From Flavobacteriaceae bacterium (lineage in GTDB: Bacteria; Bacteroidota; Bacteroidia; Flavobacteriales; Flavobacteriaceae), in contig JAIEMH010000228.1 in assembly GCA_019752245.1 (NCBI GenBank), positions 1 to 9,341 on the forward strand: a stretch of 9,341 nucleotides of DNA, in the 5' to 3' direction. This document shows positions 1 to 6,987 of the stretch, in pieces (within the stretch, counting starts at the first letter, position 1; each line of letters starts with the position of its first letter). Both the position numbers and the translations under genes were made by a program. The notes beneath the pieces were generated by a model that did not search any database, had not been told where the DNA came from, and saw only the letters and a list, made by a program, of their open reading frames with translations.

Positions 1-1235
1 GATGGATCAAATGCTAGAACAACTTGTTTAATAGCTTCATTATTTAGCATTGTATTGAAACGAATTTGAGGAACTTCAGCCGTGCTAACAGTTGTATAAT
101 CAAACCCTGAAACCGATTGTATAACAGGAAGATAACCATTATTAATAGCATTAGAAAGATTAGAATTTCTTTCAAAAACAGATGTTAATGCGTTCTCTTT
201 TTGAAACACACGATAAGAATTTTTCATTGTTACTGTTGGTCCAGAGGCATTTCCTTCAATAATAAACCCTTGTCCAATTGGAGAAAAATATCTTGCGTAA
301 CTATTATTTGGCATAGTAACAGTTAAAGGAAGTTGATTTCCTCCAGCATCATATGAATAAAACTTTGCAGGAACATAAATCCCAGTTCCACCTCTTGAAA
401 CTGGAGAAAAAGTACCATAACCACCTCTATAATTAACCAGTATGTGCGAATTAACAGTTTTATCTTGTTCCCAAAAATAGGCAATACCTGTAGAATTTAT
501 AGCATCTGTTAAAAAAGCTGACAAATCTATCGCAGAAGAATACGGATTTCCAGTTAGAGTCATCATTCCGTTTGCAACATTTATTGTTATAGTGCCATCA
601 TTTGGTTTTCCTCTAAAATCATATCTTTGTTTACTTCCTGGATTATTAAATGTTAATTCACCAGTATCGGTTGCATCAGTTCCACTTGTACCTTTCATAG
701 TAAAACCTTCACCTGCTGAAATATTAGAAGCAGAACCAGCTTGAAACCATTGTGAGTAAGTTAGTGATGATAGAAATTTCCAAATCCAATATGGCGCAAT
801 AGAAAGCGTACCTGCTCCAGAAACTCCATCATAATTATTGATAGGTAAAATAGTAACCGGCGAACTTGCAACATTTGTTATAGGAACATTAAGCATTGTA
901 ATACCAAAATTTTCATTTCCATCATTCGTAGAAGCATTTCCTACAGGAGAACACCAATAATTATAAGCATAATTATTAACCGACCCTTCCTGAAAAACCG
1001 ATAATTTACCTGTACCCTTATTTGCAGATGCAAAAACTGTTCCTTGCAAAAGTTGGCCTTCGTTCCTTAAATAAAAATTACTATTTAAACCATTTAATTC
1101 AATATTACCTTTTGCATAAACCAAAGCTCCTTTGTTATATATGTAACTATTATTACTTACAAACAACTGAGCAGACATAGCATTAGCAAAAAAAAGACTT
1201 ACCAAAGCCAAACTAAAGACTGCAAACTTTCTCAT
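1..1235 (-). CDS. Exported T9SS-type surface protein, partial (C-terminus beyond window)
   Basis: An open frame on the minus strand runs without a stop from ATG at 1235 to the window edge (411 codons). It begins MRKFAVFSLALVSLFFANAM, a typical signal peptide with likely cleavage at MSA/Q (residues 21-23). The mature part is rich in Asn, Ser, Gly and Thr and looks all-beta. Three blocks recur in the divergent neighbour: YNYWCSPVGN (91-100), LTGNPYSSAID (227-237) and GQGFIIEG (321-328). I associate these blocks with large flavobacterial cell-surface proteins that end in a T9SS sorting signal; the C-terminus that would prove export by T9SS is outside the window. An in-frame ATG at 1241 is an alternative start; 1235 is preferred because it puts a charged Arg-Lys pair directly before the hydrophobic core. 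No enzymatic motif is visible. Likely an adhesin or outer-surface structural protein; the ligand cannot be told. Confidence 0.85.
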   Translation of the reverse strand, partial: MRKFAVFSLALVSLFFANAMSAQLFVSNNSYIYNKGALVYAKGNIELNGLNSNFYLRNEGQLLQGTVFASANKGTGKLSVFQEGSVNNYAYNYWCSPVGNASTNDGNENFGITMLNVPITNVASSPVTILPINNYDGVSGAGTLSIAPYWIWKFLSSLTYSQWFQAGSASNISAGEGFTMKGTSGTDATDTGELTFNNPGSKQRYDFRGKPNDGTITINVANGMMTLTGNPYSSAIDLSAFLTDAINSTGIAYFWEQDKTVNSHILVNYRGGYGTFSPVSRGGTGIYVPAKFYSYDAGGNQLPLTVTMPNNSYARYFSPIGQGFIIEGNASGPTVTMKNSYRVFQKENALTSVFERNSNLSNAINNGYLPVIQSVSGFDYTTVSTAEVPQIRFNTMLNNEAIKQVVLAFDP

Positions 1236-1285
1236 AATCATTCATTTAAAGTATAAAAATAATAATAATAAAACAATTGAAATAA

Positions 1286-1321
1286 CAAAAAGTAAAAAAA
1301 ATGTGTCTTTTTTACTTTTTG
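1286..1321. repeat. Perfect 14-bp inverted repeat in the divergent spacer
   Basis: The arms CAAAAAGTAAAAAA (1286-1299) and TTTTTTACTTTTTG (1308-1321) are exact reverse complements around an 8-nt loop (AATGTGTC). The element lies about 50 bp before the minus-strand surface-protein start and about 150 bp before the plus-strand one. It could be a regulator site or a weak hairpin in the minus-strand leader. The arms are nearly pure A/T, so chance is a real alternative. I found no convincing TTG/TAnnTTTG promoter for the minus-strand gene. Confidence 0.6.
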
Positions 1322-1417
1322 CAAGATAAAACTGATATTTATCTACCATATTTAAAGAAAAATTAAAGTTTAAAAAAACAATTAATTTTAAATTTAACAT
1401 ATATACACATAATAATA

Positions 1418-1448
1418 TTGCATTTTAATATAATTATATATATTTTTG
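1418..1448 (+). promoter_or_regulatory. Bacteroidota-type promoter of the large surface protein gene
   Basis: TTG at 1418-1420 (-33 element) is followed after 20 nt by TATTTTTG at 1441-1448, a full match to the Bacteroidota -7 consensus TAnnTTTG. Transcription would start near 1453, leaving a leader of about 15 nt before ATG 1468. No Shine-Dalgarno sequence is present, as is usual in this phylum. The spacer is very AT-rich, so a chance match is possible, but the spacing and distance to the gene both fit. Confidence 0.6.
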
Positions 1449-1467
1449 ATTCATAAACCTTAATTTT

Positions 1468-4400
1468 ATGAAAAAAAAATTACTTACTATTTACAATAAA
1501 AGTTTTCAAAATTTATTTTTTTTCACCAGTCTACTTATATTAACCTCAACAAAATCAATTTCTCAAACAGACACTTGCTCATCAGCAACATTATTATCTG
1601 TTGGCACAAACTGTTTAACAACTAATTATAATATTCTAAGCTCGTTCAATGATGATGGTGGAACTCCTTGTACAGGAACATCATATCGAGATGGTTGGTA
1701 TAGCTTTACTACAAATGCAACCACAACATCAATAATAATTGAAGGAACAAGCAATAGGCAAATGGGACTTGCTATTTACTCTGGAACTGGTGCTTGTAGC
1801 ACTTTAACTCAAATAGCTTGTGTTGTTTCTGGTAGCGCCAATGCTACTCTTACAGCTACTGTTTTACCCAATACAACTTACAGCCTGCGTATTATGAGAA
1901 CAAATAATATTTCGGCTAATAATATGACTGGAACCATATGTATATATTCCGCTTCTTTACCTTCAAATAGTTTATGTAGCACCGCAACAAACCTTCCTTG
2001 CGGAACCACAAACTTAAACGGTACAACAGCAGGCACAACAAATATTACCAACGGAACAGCTTGCACTATGAGCAATTACGGAGTTTGGTACACTTTTATT
2101 GGAGATGGCAATACCTCTACAATTTCAACAACAACTACAAGTTATGATGTAGAAATGTCAATTTCCAGTGGCACTTGCGGTACATTGACTAATATAACTT
2201 GTCAAGATACAGCTTTATCTAGTGGCACTGAATCTTATTCGTTTTCAACCACTTTAGGAGTTAACTATTACATCTATATCGCACACTATTCAAGCGGAAA
2301 CACAACAACTGGGACATTTACAATTTCCAGAACTTGCACAACACCAAGTAATCCATGCACTACGATTCCAAACATATCAAGCTGTGGAACAACAACAAAC
2401 GTAACCATTTCACCAGGAACAGGCACCTACAATCCATCAGCATGTGGCTGGACAACACCTGGATATGAACAAATTTATACTTTCACACCTACAACTACAG
2501 GAAACTACACCATAAGCCAACTCAGTTCTTTTTCTTTTATAGATTACCAATTTAAACCTTCGTCATTAGGTTGTAATGGAACAGGTTGGACTTGTATTGA
2601 CGATCTCTCTGGGTCAATAACAAGCCCTCAGTTTACAATGACTGCTGGCATTCAGTACTACATTCTTTTAGACCCGGAAAGTTCAATTGGAGGTAATATT
2701 AGTTTTGTTTTAAACTGTCCTTTAACTCCTCCTATAAATGATGATTGTATAAATGCAATTCCATTATCCGTAACGTCGCTTTGTTCATATTCAACATATA
2801 CTAATGCTGTCGCAACTCCAAGCTCAGGAATACCAGCACCAGGATGCTCAAGTTATTTAGGAGGTGATATTTGGTTTACTGCTATTGTCCCTTCAAATGG
2901 TATTTTATCTATTGATACCCAAACAGGCGTAATGACCGACGGAGGAATGGCTGTTTACTCTGGAAATTGTGCTGGTTTGACTCTTTTAGCTTGTGACGAT
3001 GATTCAAGCACAAACGGATTAATGCCATATCTAACTCTTACATCTTTAATTCCAGGACAAACTATTTACATAAGAGTTTGGGAATATGGCAACGACAATA
3101 ACGGAACTTTTGGAATTTGTGTAACAAGTCCGATTCCACCATCTAATGATGAATGTACTGGAGCAATTCTATTGACAGTAAATCCAACCGTTACTTGCAC
3201 TATAAATAATACCGGAACAACATTAGGCGCTACGCAATCTCAAGTTGGCTGTATTGGCAATTCTGATGATGATGTATGGTATCAGTTTGTTGCAAACGAC
3301 ACATCTCATACTGTAACAGTAACACCAAACACATTGAACAATATAGTTTTTCAAGTTTTTAGTGGCGCTTGCGGTAGTTTAATTAGCACTGGATGTATTA
3401 ACACAACAACTGGATTGGCTGCAGAAACAACAACACTAACTGGATTAACTATTGGAGCAACATACACCGTTAGAATTTATAGTAATGCAAACGGAAGTGA
3501 TCAAGGTGCTTTTTCTATTTGTGTTACAACTCCTTGTATTATTGGCAATGGCACTGGACTTTCAAGCATGGGATGCCCAACAAATGTAGCAGGTGGATTA
3601 GGCTTAAATGGAGTAGATCCAGCTGCAATTATTGATTGTACAGCATCTACTTGTACATCTTTAGAGGCAACATATCTCCAACTTGGACAGACCTCAAATT
3701 ATACTGTTCAGTCAATCCCTTATAACCCACCATATCAATTTGGATGCCTTCAAAATTCTGTTAGCATAAATGTTGACGATGTTTGGTCTCCTACAATTAA
3801 TTTGCCTTTTAATTTTTGCTTTTATGGAAACACCTACAATCAATGTTTAATTGGATCTAATGGCTCAATAACATTTGACCAAACAAGCAACACACCTGGA
3901 GGATATTCTACATGGTCATTCGCCAATAATTTACCCAGTACATCGCTATTTTTAAATACAATTTTTGGAGCTTATCATGATATTGATCCAAGTGTTGGTG
4001 GTGAAGTTGGCTGGGAATTAGTCACATTAACATCAGGATGCCGAGCATTAGTTGCTTCATGGTTTGAAATACCAATGTTTTCATCAAGTTGTAACTCACA
4101 ATTATATACCGGAATGATCGTATTATATGAAAACACAAATATAATTGAAGTATATTTGAAAGAAAAAAGAGTTTGCTCCTCTTGGAACTCAGGGAATGCT
4201 GTAGTTGGAGTTCAAAATTCCACTGGAACACAAGCAGTTGTTGCTCCTAATAGAAATTCTACAGATGCAGACTGGACAACCACTAACGAAGCTTGGCGCT
4301 TTTTACCTTCTGGAACATCAATCACTAATGTAACTTGGTATGAAGGAGCTGGAACTACAGGTCCAATTATTGGAACAACCAGTGTAATAAATGTATGTCC

Positions 4401-6258
4401 AACAGCTACAACAACATACACTGCAAAAGTATCTTATACATTCTGTAATGGAACAACTTTAGACTTAATTGACCCAACAACAATAACCATTAGCAATAGA
4501 AAAACATGGAACGGAACTGTAGATAGTGACTGGAACAAACCTTTAAACTGGACACCTAATACTGCTATTCCTAACGGAACTGATTGCGTGATAATTCCTA
4601 TAACTCCTAACAATCCTATAATATCTGGAACCAACTATAATGGTTTGGCAGGTACACTTTCAGTCTACAATGGAGCAACTTTAACGGTAAATTCAAGTAA
4701 CAATATCACAGTTACTGACTGGGTCAACGTACAAGCAACAGGAACCTTTTTAATCCAAAATACAGCAAGTTTAATCCAAATTAATAATGTAGCAAACACC
4801 GGAAATATTATTTACAATAGAACTGCCAACAACATAAGAAGTCTAGACTATGTATATTGGTCATCTCCTGTAGCTGGATTTAATGTAAACAACATTATAT
4901 CGCCTTTAACTCCTGGTCCTATTTGGAGATGGAATCCTACAGTTGCAAATCCTAATGGTGGTCAAGGAAATTGGGAAAATGCAGCTGGAGACACAATGCT
5001 AACAGCAAAAGGATATATTGTAAGAGGACCAAGTAGTTTTAGTTCAACTGTATTTGCACCGTTAAACGGAAGTTTTACTGGCGTTCCAAACAATGGAAAT
5101 ATCAGTTATACTATTTCACGTGGTTCTGATGTAAATACAGCCTATCATACAGGAATTAATGGAACAGAAATAAATAATTTTAGTGACAATTGGAATTTAG
5201 TTGGAAATCCATATCCATCAGCCATAAGAGGAAGTCAGTTTTTATTTGATAACAATACAAAAATTGAAGGCAATATAAAACTTTGGACTCACGGCACTTT
5301 ACCATCCATGATTAACAGTCCATTTTACAATTCTTACCTGTACAACTATAGTCCAGGCGATTATTTAACTTATAATTTTACAGGAACAAGTTGTTGTCCA
5401 GCTGCACCTGCAGATTTATTTATTGGAGCAGGACAAGGATTTTTTGTTCAAATGAAAGATGGTTCAGCAGGAAGTAACACAATCAATTTCAATAACAATT
5501 TAAGAAGTGCTTCTTATAATAACGGTTTATTTTATCGTCAAAACACAATAACAGCGAATACACCAACCATTTTTAATGTTGAAAACATAGAAAGAAATAG
5601 AATTTGGCTAGATTTAATAAGCGCTAACAATCAATCAGACAGAACACTTTTCGGATATATTGAAGGTGCCACAATGGGTTATGACAGCTATTTTGACAGC
5701 AAAACTTTGAACATAGGATCAATGGCAATCTACTCACTCACAAATAGTAACGAAAAATATTTAATTCAAGGACGACAATTACCATTTAATATTCATGATG
5801 AAGTGCCAATTGGAATTCAAATACAAACAGCTGGAACATATCACATTGCTTTAGCAGGAATAGATGGCTTATTTGACAATCAAAACATCTATTTAAGAGA
5901 TAAACAATTAGACATCATTCATGATTTAAAAGCACAACCATATCGCTTTACATCACCTAATGGAATTATTAACGAACGTTTCAAAATTATCTATATTAAG
6001 AATCGCCCAAGTAACAACAATCATCATGTAAACAATGAAACAACTATCATTACAAATGAAACAATAATAATCCATTCAAATAGCGAACCTTTAACAACTA
6101 TTTCTGTTTATGATCTTGTAGGAAGAAAATTAGCCACTTTTGACAATATTGAATCCTATGAGTTCAATATTAACAATCTAGTTAAAAGCAATACAGCTTT
6201 GTTTCTTCAGATTAAGTTGAAAAATGGAACTACAGTAAACGAAAAAGTTATTTTTTAA
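1468..6258 (+). CDS. Large multidomain surface protein with T9SS sorting signal
   Basis: The 1596-residue protein starts with a signal peptide (residues 1-33, hydrophobic core FFFTSLLILT, cleavage near SIS/Q). Residues 35-690 form five Cys-containing repeats of about 120-135 residues. Residues 691-949 form a domain with VDDVWSP (769-775), GAYHDIDPSVGG (834-845) and NEAWRFLPSG (940-949), a pattern I recognise from flavobacterial adhesin-like proteins. An Ig-like segment follows (about 952-1010), then a beta-rich stretch opening TWNGTVDSDW (1013-1022), then a module shared with the divergent neighbour: WSSP (1131-1134), GNPYPSAI (1246-1253), GQGFFV (1322-1327). Residues from about 1522 resemble the T9SS sorting signal type C (VYDLVGRK at 1547-1554). 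The inferred route is Sec export, then T9SS passage across the outer membrane and attachment to or release from the surface. No protease or glycosidase active site was seen. Adhesion is the likeliest role. A good promoter precedes the ATG; a hairpin terminator starts 27 nt after the stop. Confidence 0.9.
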   Translation: MKKKLLTIYNKSFQNLFFFTSLLILTSTKSISQTDTCSSATLLSVGTNCLTTNYNILSSFNDDGGTPCTGTSYRDGWYSFTTNATTTSIIIEGTSNRQMGLAIYSGTGACSTLTQIACVVSGSANATLTATVLPNTTYSLRIMRTNNISANNMTGTICIYSASLPSNSLCSTATNLPCGTTNLNGTTAGTTNITNGTACTMSNYGVWYTFIGDGNTSTISTTTTSYDVEMSISSGTCGTLTNITCQDTALSSGTESYSFSTTLGVNYYIYIAHYSSGNTTTGTFTISRTCTTPSNPCTTIPNISSCGTTTNVTISPGTGTYNPSACGWTTPGYEQIYTFTPTTTGNYTISQLSSFSFIDYQFKPSSLGCNGTGWTCIDDLSGSITSPQFTMTAGIQYYILLDPESSIGGNISFVLNCPLTPPINDDCINAIPLSVTSLCSYSTYTNAVATPSSGIPAPGCSSYLGGDIWFTAIVPSNGILSIDTQTGVMTDGGMAVYSGNCAGLTLLACDDDSSTNGLMPYLTLTSLIPGQTIYIRVWEYGNDNNGTFGICVTSPIPPSNDECTGAILLTVNPTVTCTINNTGTTLGATQSQVGCIGNSDDDVWYQFVANDTSHTVTVTPNTLNNIVFQVFSGACGSLISTGCINTTTGLAAETTTLTGLTIGATYTVRIYSNANGSDQGAFSICVTTPCIIGNGTGLSSMGCPTNVAGGLGLNGVDPAAIIDCTASTCTSLEATYLQLGQTSNYTVQSIPYNPPYQFGCLQNSVSINVDDVWSPTINLPFNFCFYGNTYNQCLIGSNGSITFDQTSNTPGGYSTWSFANNLPSTSLFLNTIFGAYHDIDPSVGGEVGWELVTLTSGCRALVASWFEIPMFSSSCNSQLYTGMIVLYENTNIIEVYLKEKRVCSSWNSGNAVVGVQNSTGTQAVVAPNRNSTDADWTTTNEAWRFLPSGTSITNVTWYEGAGTTGPIIGTTSVINVCPTATTTYTAKVSYTFCNGTTLDLIDPTTITISNRKTWNGTVDSDWNKPLNWTPNTAIPNGTDCVIIPITPNNPIISGTNYNGLAGTLSVYNGATLTVNSSNNITVTDWVNVQATGTFLIQNTASLIQINNVANTGNIIYNRTANNIRSLDYVYWSSPVAGFNVNNIISPLTPGPIWRWNPTVANPNGGQGNWENAAGDTMLTAKGYIVRGPSSFSSTVFAPLNGSFTGVPNNGNISYTISRGSDVNTAYHTGINGTEINNFSDNWNLVGNPYPSAIRGSQFLFDNNTKIEGNIKLWTHGTLPSMINSPFYNSYLYNYSPGDYLTYNFTGTSCCPAAPADLFIGAGQGFFVQMKDGSAGSNTINFNNNLRSASYNNGLFYRQNTITANTPTIFNVENIERNRIWLDLISANNQSDRTLFGYIEGATMGYDSYFDSKTLNIGSMAIYSLTNSNEKYLIQGRQLPFNIHDEVPIGIQIQTAGTYHIALAGIDGLFDNQNIYLRDKQLDIIHDLKAQPYRFTSPNGIINERFKIIYIKNRPSNNNHHVNNETTIITNETIIIHSNSEPLTTISVYDLVGRKLATFDNIESYEFNINNLVKSNTALFLQIKLKNGTTVNEKVIF
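1570..3537 (+). repeat. Region encoding five Cys-containing beta repeats
   Basis: Residues 35-690 of the large surface protein repeat a pattern: opening NDDC/NDEC or a variant, a WY-x-F or WF-x-A strand, a YSG or FSG turn followed by C-G and a second Cys, then a Y-x-(I/V)R or YYI strand and a closing GTF-x-IC. Approximate units are 35-163, 168-290, 297-418, 424-555 and 560-690. Units 1, 2, 4 and 5 are clearly alike. Unit 3 is diverged: it has a Trp-rich stretch (CGWTTPGYEQIYTF) and an extra Cys pair near GCNGTGWTC. The pattern is reminiscent of pre-peptidase C-terminal (PPC)-like beta domains in Bacteroidota secreted proteins. The regularly spaced Cys suggest disulfides outside the cytoplasm (inference). 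Confidence 0.75.
6031..6255 (+). other. T9SS C-terminal sorting signal (type C-like) coding segment
   Basis: The last 75 residues (1522-1596) show the order expected of a T9SS sorting domain: beta strands, VYDLVGRK (1547-1554), a hydrophobic-polar alternation through FNINNLVKSNTALFLQIKL, then a final KNGTTVNEKVIF. The pattern matches my memory of the type C signal (VYDLLGR, NQALIVKV, LQNGQTVTKKI) better than type A or B. It would be recognised by the T9SS translocon and removed or used for anchoring. The sub-type is from memory and not checked against a profile. Confidence 0.75.
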
Positions 6259-6589
6259 AAGCTTTTAAATAAACACAAAACCTCCAAAAAGACCTTGATT
6301 TTAGATAATTAAGGTCTTTTTCATTTGCATAAGCTTCTCTTTCAAAGGAGATATTAAAATAAGCTTTTTTATTGTCTTTATATTGAATTAATCGGAACAA
6401 ATATTCAGTAAAATACATTACATAAAAAGGCAAAACCAATAACTCAAGTTGTTGCCGAATATGTATCTTTTCGTGGTTAATAAAAATAGTATTTAACTTA
6501 TCATCCTTATCCGCTAAAAAAACAAAAGGATAAAATGTCAAACCTCGAAAACCTCTTGGCGTTAAATATTTAAAAACAATTAGAATCAT
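6248..6589 (-). CDS. Small HExxH-motif protein, function unknown
   Basis: A 113-residue protein read from ATG 6589. A TTG three codons upstream (6598) is possible, but ATG gives MILIVFKYL, the start I would expect for flavobacterial homologues. Visible features are a conserved-looking N-terminus (YLTPRGFRGLTFYPFVFL, 8-25), a zinc-site motif HEKIH (39-43) followed by RQQLELL, a hydrophobic segment LLVLPFYVMYFTEYLF (50-65) that may cross or touch the membrane, and FEREAYANE (82-90). HExxH, a hydrophobic stretch and a downstream acidic helix recall the gluzincin layout of M48/M56 peptidases in very reduced form. No activity can be assigned: the protein is far shorter than known peptidases of those families. 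Its 3' end overlaps the large surface gene by 11 bp tail to tail, and a terminator-like hairpin lies in its codons 90-101. Confidence 0.8.
   Translation of the reverse strand: MILIVFKYLTPRGFRGLTFYPFVFLADKDDKLNTIFINHEKIHIRQQLELLVLPFYVMYFTEYLFRLIQYKDNKKAYFNISFEREAYANEKDLNYLKSRSFWRFCVYLKAFKK
6286..6321. terminator. Symmetric intrinsic terminator hairpin after the surface protein gene
   Basis: AAAAAGACCTT (6286-6296) and AAGGTCTTTTT (6311-6321) are exact reverse complements around a 14-nt loop. On the plus strand this gives a stem followed by a T run, starting 27 nt after the large gene's stop, so it is a good terminator for that gene. The T run is present on the other strand too. There, however, the hairpin lies inside the coding sequence of the HExxH protein, about 35 nt before its stop. 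Confidence 0.7.
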
Positions 6590-6595
6590 ATGGTG

Positions 6596-6603
6596 CAAAG
6601 TTG
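6596..6603 (-). promoter_or_regulatory. Possible -7 element of the HExxH protein gene
   Basis: On the minus strand CAACTTTG is one base off TAnnTTTG and is followed by CACCATATG, which leads into ATG 6589. No TTG sits at the usual -33 distance, so the call is weak. If real, the transcript would start at or next to the start codon. Confidence 0.3.
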
Positions 6604-6604
6604 C

Positions 6605-6612
6605 TAAATTTG
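6605..6612 (+). promoter_or_regulatory. Possible -7 element of the DUF5522-like gene
   Basis: TAAATTTG is an exact TAnnTTTG match ending 5 nt before ATG 6618. A start 4-6 nt downstream of the element would make the mRNA leaderless or nearly so. At the -33 distance only TTA (6580-6582) is found, not TTG. The element directly abuts the opposite-strand candidate at 6596-6603. Confidence 0.4.
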
Positions 6613-6617
6613 TAGTT

Positions 6618-6794
6618 ATGAATGAAGATTTGAATCCAAAAAATTTAAAAGAAGGAGAAGATTACTATCTAACTCCTGAAGGCTATAGGTGTTTTACTGA
6701 AAAACATCACTTAAAACGTGGATATTGTTGTAAAAGCGGTTGCCGACATTGCCCTTACGGATTTGATAAAAAAACTGGAACTTTGAAAAAGTAA
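6618..6794 (+). CDS. DUF5522-like small cysteine-rich protein
   Basis: A 58-residue protein (MNEDLNPKNLKEGEDYYLTP...). Its core is EGEDYYLTPEGYRCFT (12-27), HHLKRGYCC (30-38) and KSGCRHCPYGFD (39-50). The five Cys (25, 37, 38, 42, 45) in a CC-x3-C-x2-C arrangement, with nearby His, suggest metal binding. The pattern matches what I remember as DUF5522, a short family of unknown function. The start is ATG 6618, 28 nt from the divergent ATG of the HExxH gene. No signal peptide or membrane segment is seen, so it is probably cytoplasmic. It faces the same way as hutU, 193 nt upstream of it, with no strong terminator between them, so co-transcription is possible. No role is known to me. Confidence 0.85.
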   Translation: MNEDLNPKNLKEGEDYYLTPEGYRCFTEKHHLKRGYCCKSGCRHCPYGFDKKTGTLKK

Positions 6795-6980
6795 AAATTG
6801 TATACTGTAAAATTGTATATTGTATAATCAAAAATACAATACTCTGCAATACAATATACAACAATACAATATACAACAATAAAATATACAACAATACAAT
6901 ATACAACAATACAATATACAACAATACAATATACAACAATACAATATACATCATTACAATATACAACAATACTATATACA
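6795..6980. repeat. 15-bp tandem repeat array with two inverted head copies, upstream of hutU
   Basis: From 6846 to 6980 nine consecutive 15-nt units follow ACAATACAATATACA; five are exact, and the rest carry one to three changes (first copy begins GC, third has AAAATATACA, eighth begins TCATT, ninth has ACTATATACA). A degenerate tenth unit lies at 6831-6845 (11 of 15 match). Before it, at 6795-6809 and 6810-6824, two units in the opposite orientation (AAATTGTATACTGTA, AAATTGTATATTGTA) have the same 15-nt period. TTGTATATTGTAT (6813-6825) is the exact reverse complement of ATACAATATACAA in the array (e.g. 6849-6861). The array ends 7 nt before the hutU ATG, so it forms the hutU leader or lies over its promoter. 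No canonical TAnnTTTG was found in it. Confidence 0.9.
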
Positions 6981-6987
6981 TCAAAAA

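Noticed and set aside
1878..4634. Several minus-strand open frames of 65-70 codons inside the large surface gene
   Set aside because: They are antisense shadows of a Thr/Asn-rich coding sequence, with no recognisable protein features and no promoter or spacing support.
1468..6258. Secreted protease, suggested by the PPC-like repeats
   Set aside because: No catalytic motif of a known peptidase family (HExxH, GTSMA, GDSGG) appears anywhere in the 1596 residues.
6823..6828. TATAAT as a sigma70 -10 box for hutU
   Set aside because: The Bacteroidota housekeeping sigma factor uses TAnnTTTG; TATAAT is expected by chance in this AT-rich repeat region.
6831..6980. CRISPR array
   Set aside because: The units are 15 nt and directly adjacent, with no unique spacers and no cas genes nearby.
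6883..6987. A longer hutU N-terminus reading through the repeat array
   Set aside because: The upstream in-frame stretch has no ATG and is closed by TAA at 6880-6882, created by a substitution in the third repeat copy. ATG 6988 gives the N-terminus expected for the family.
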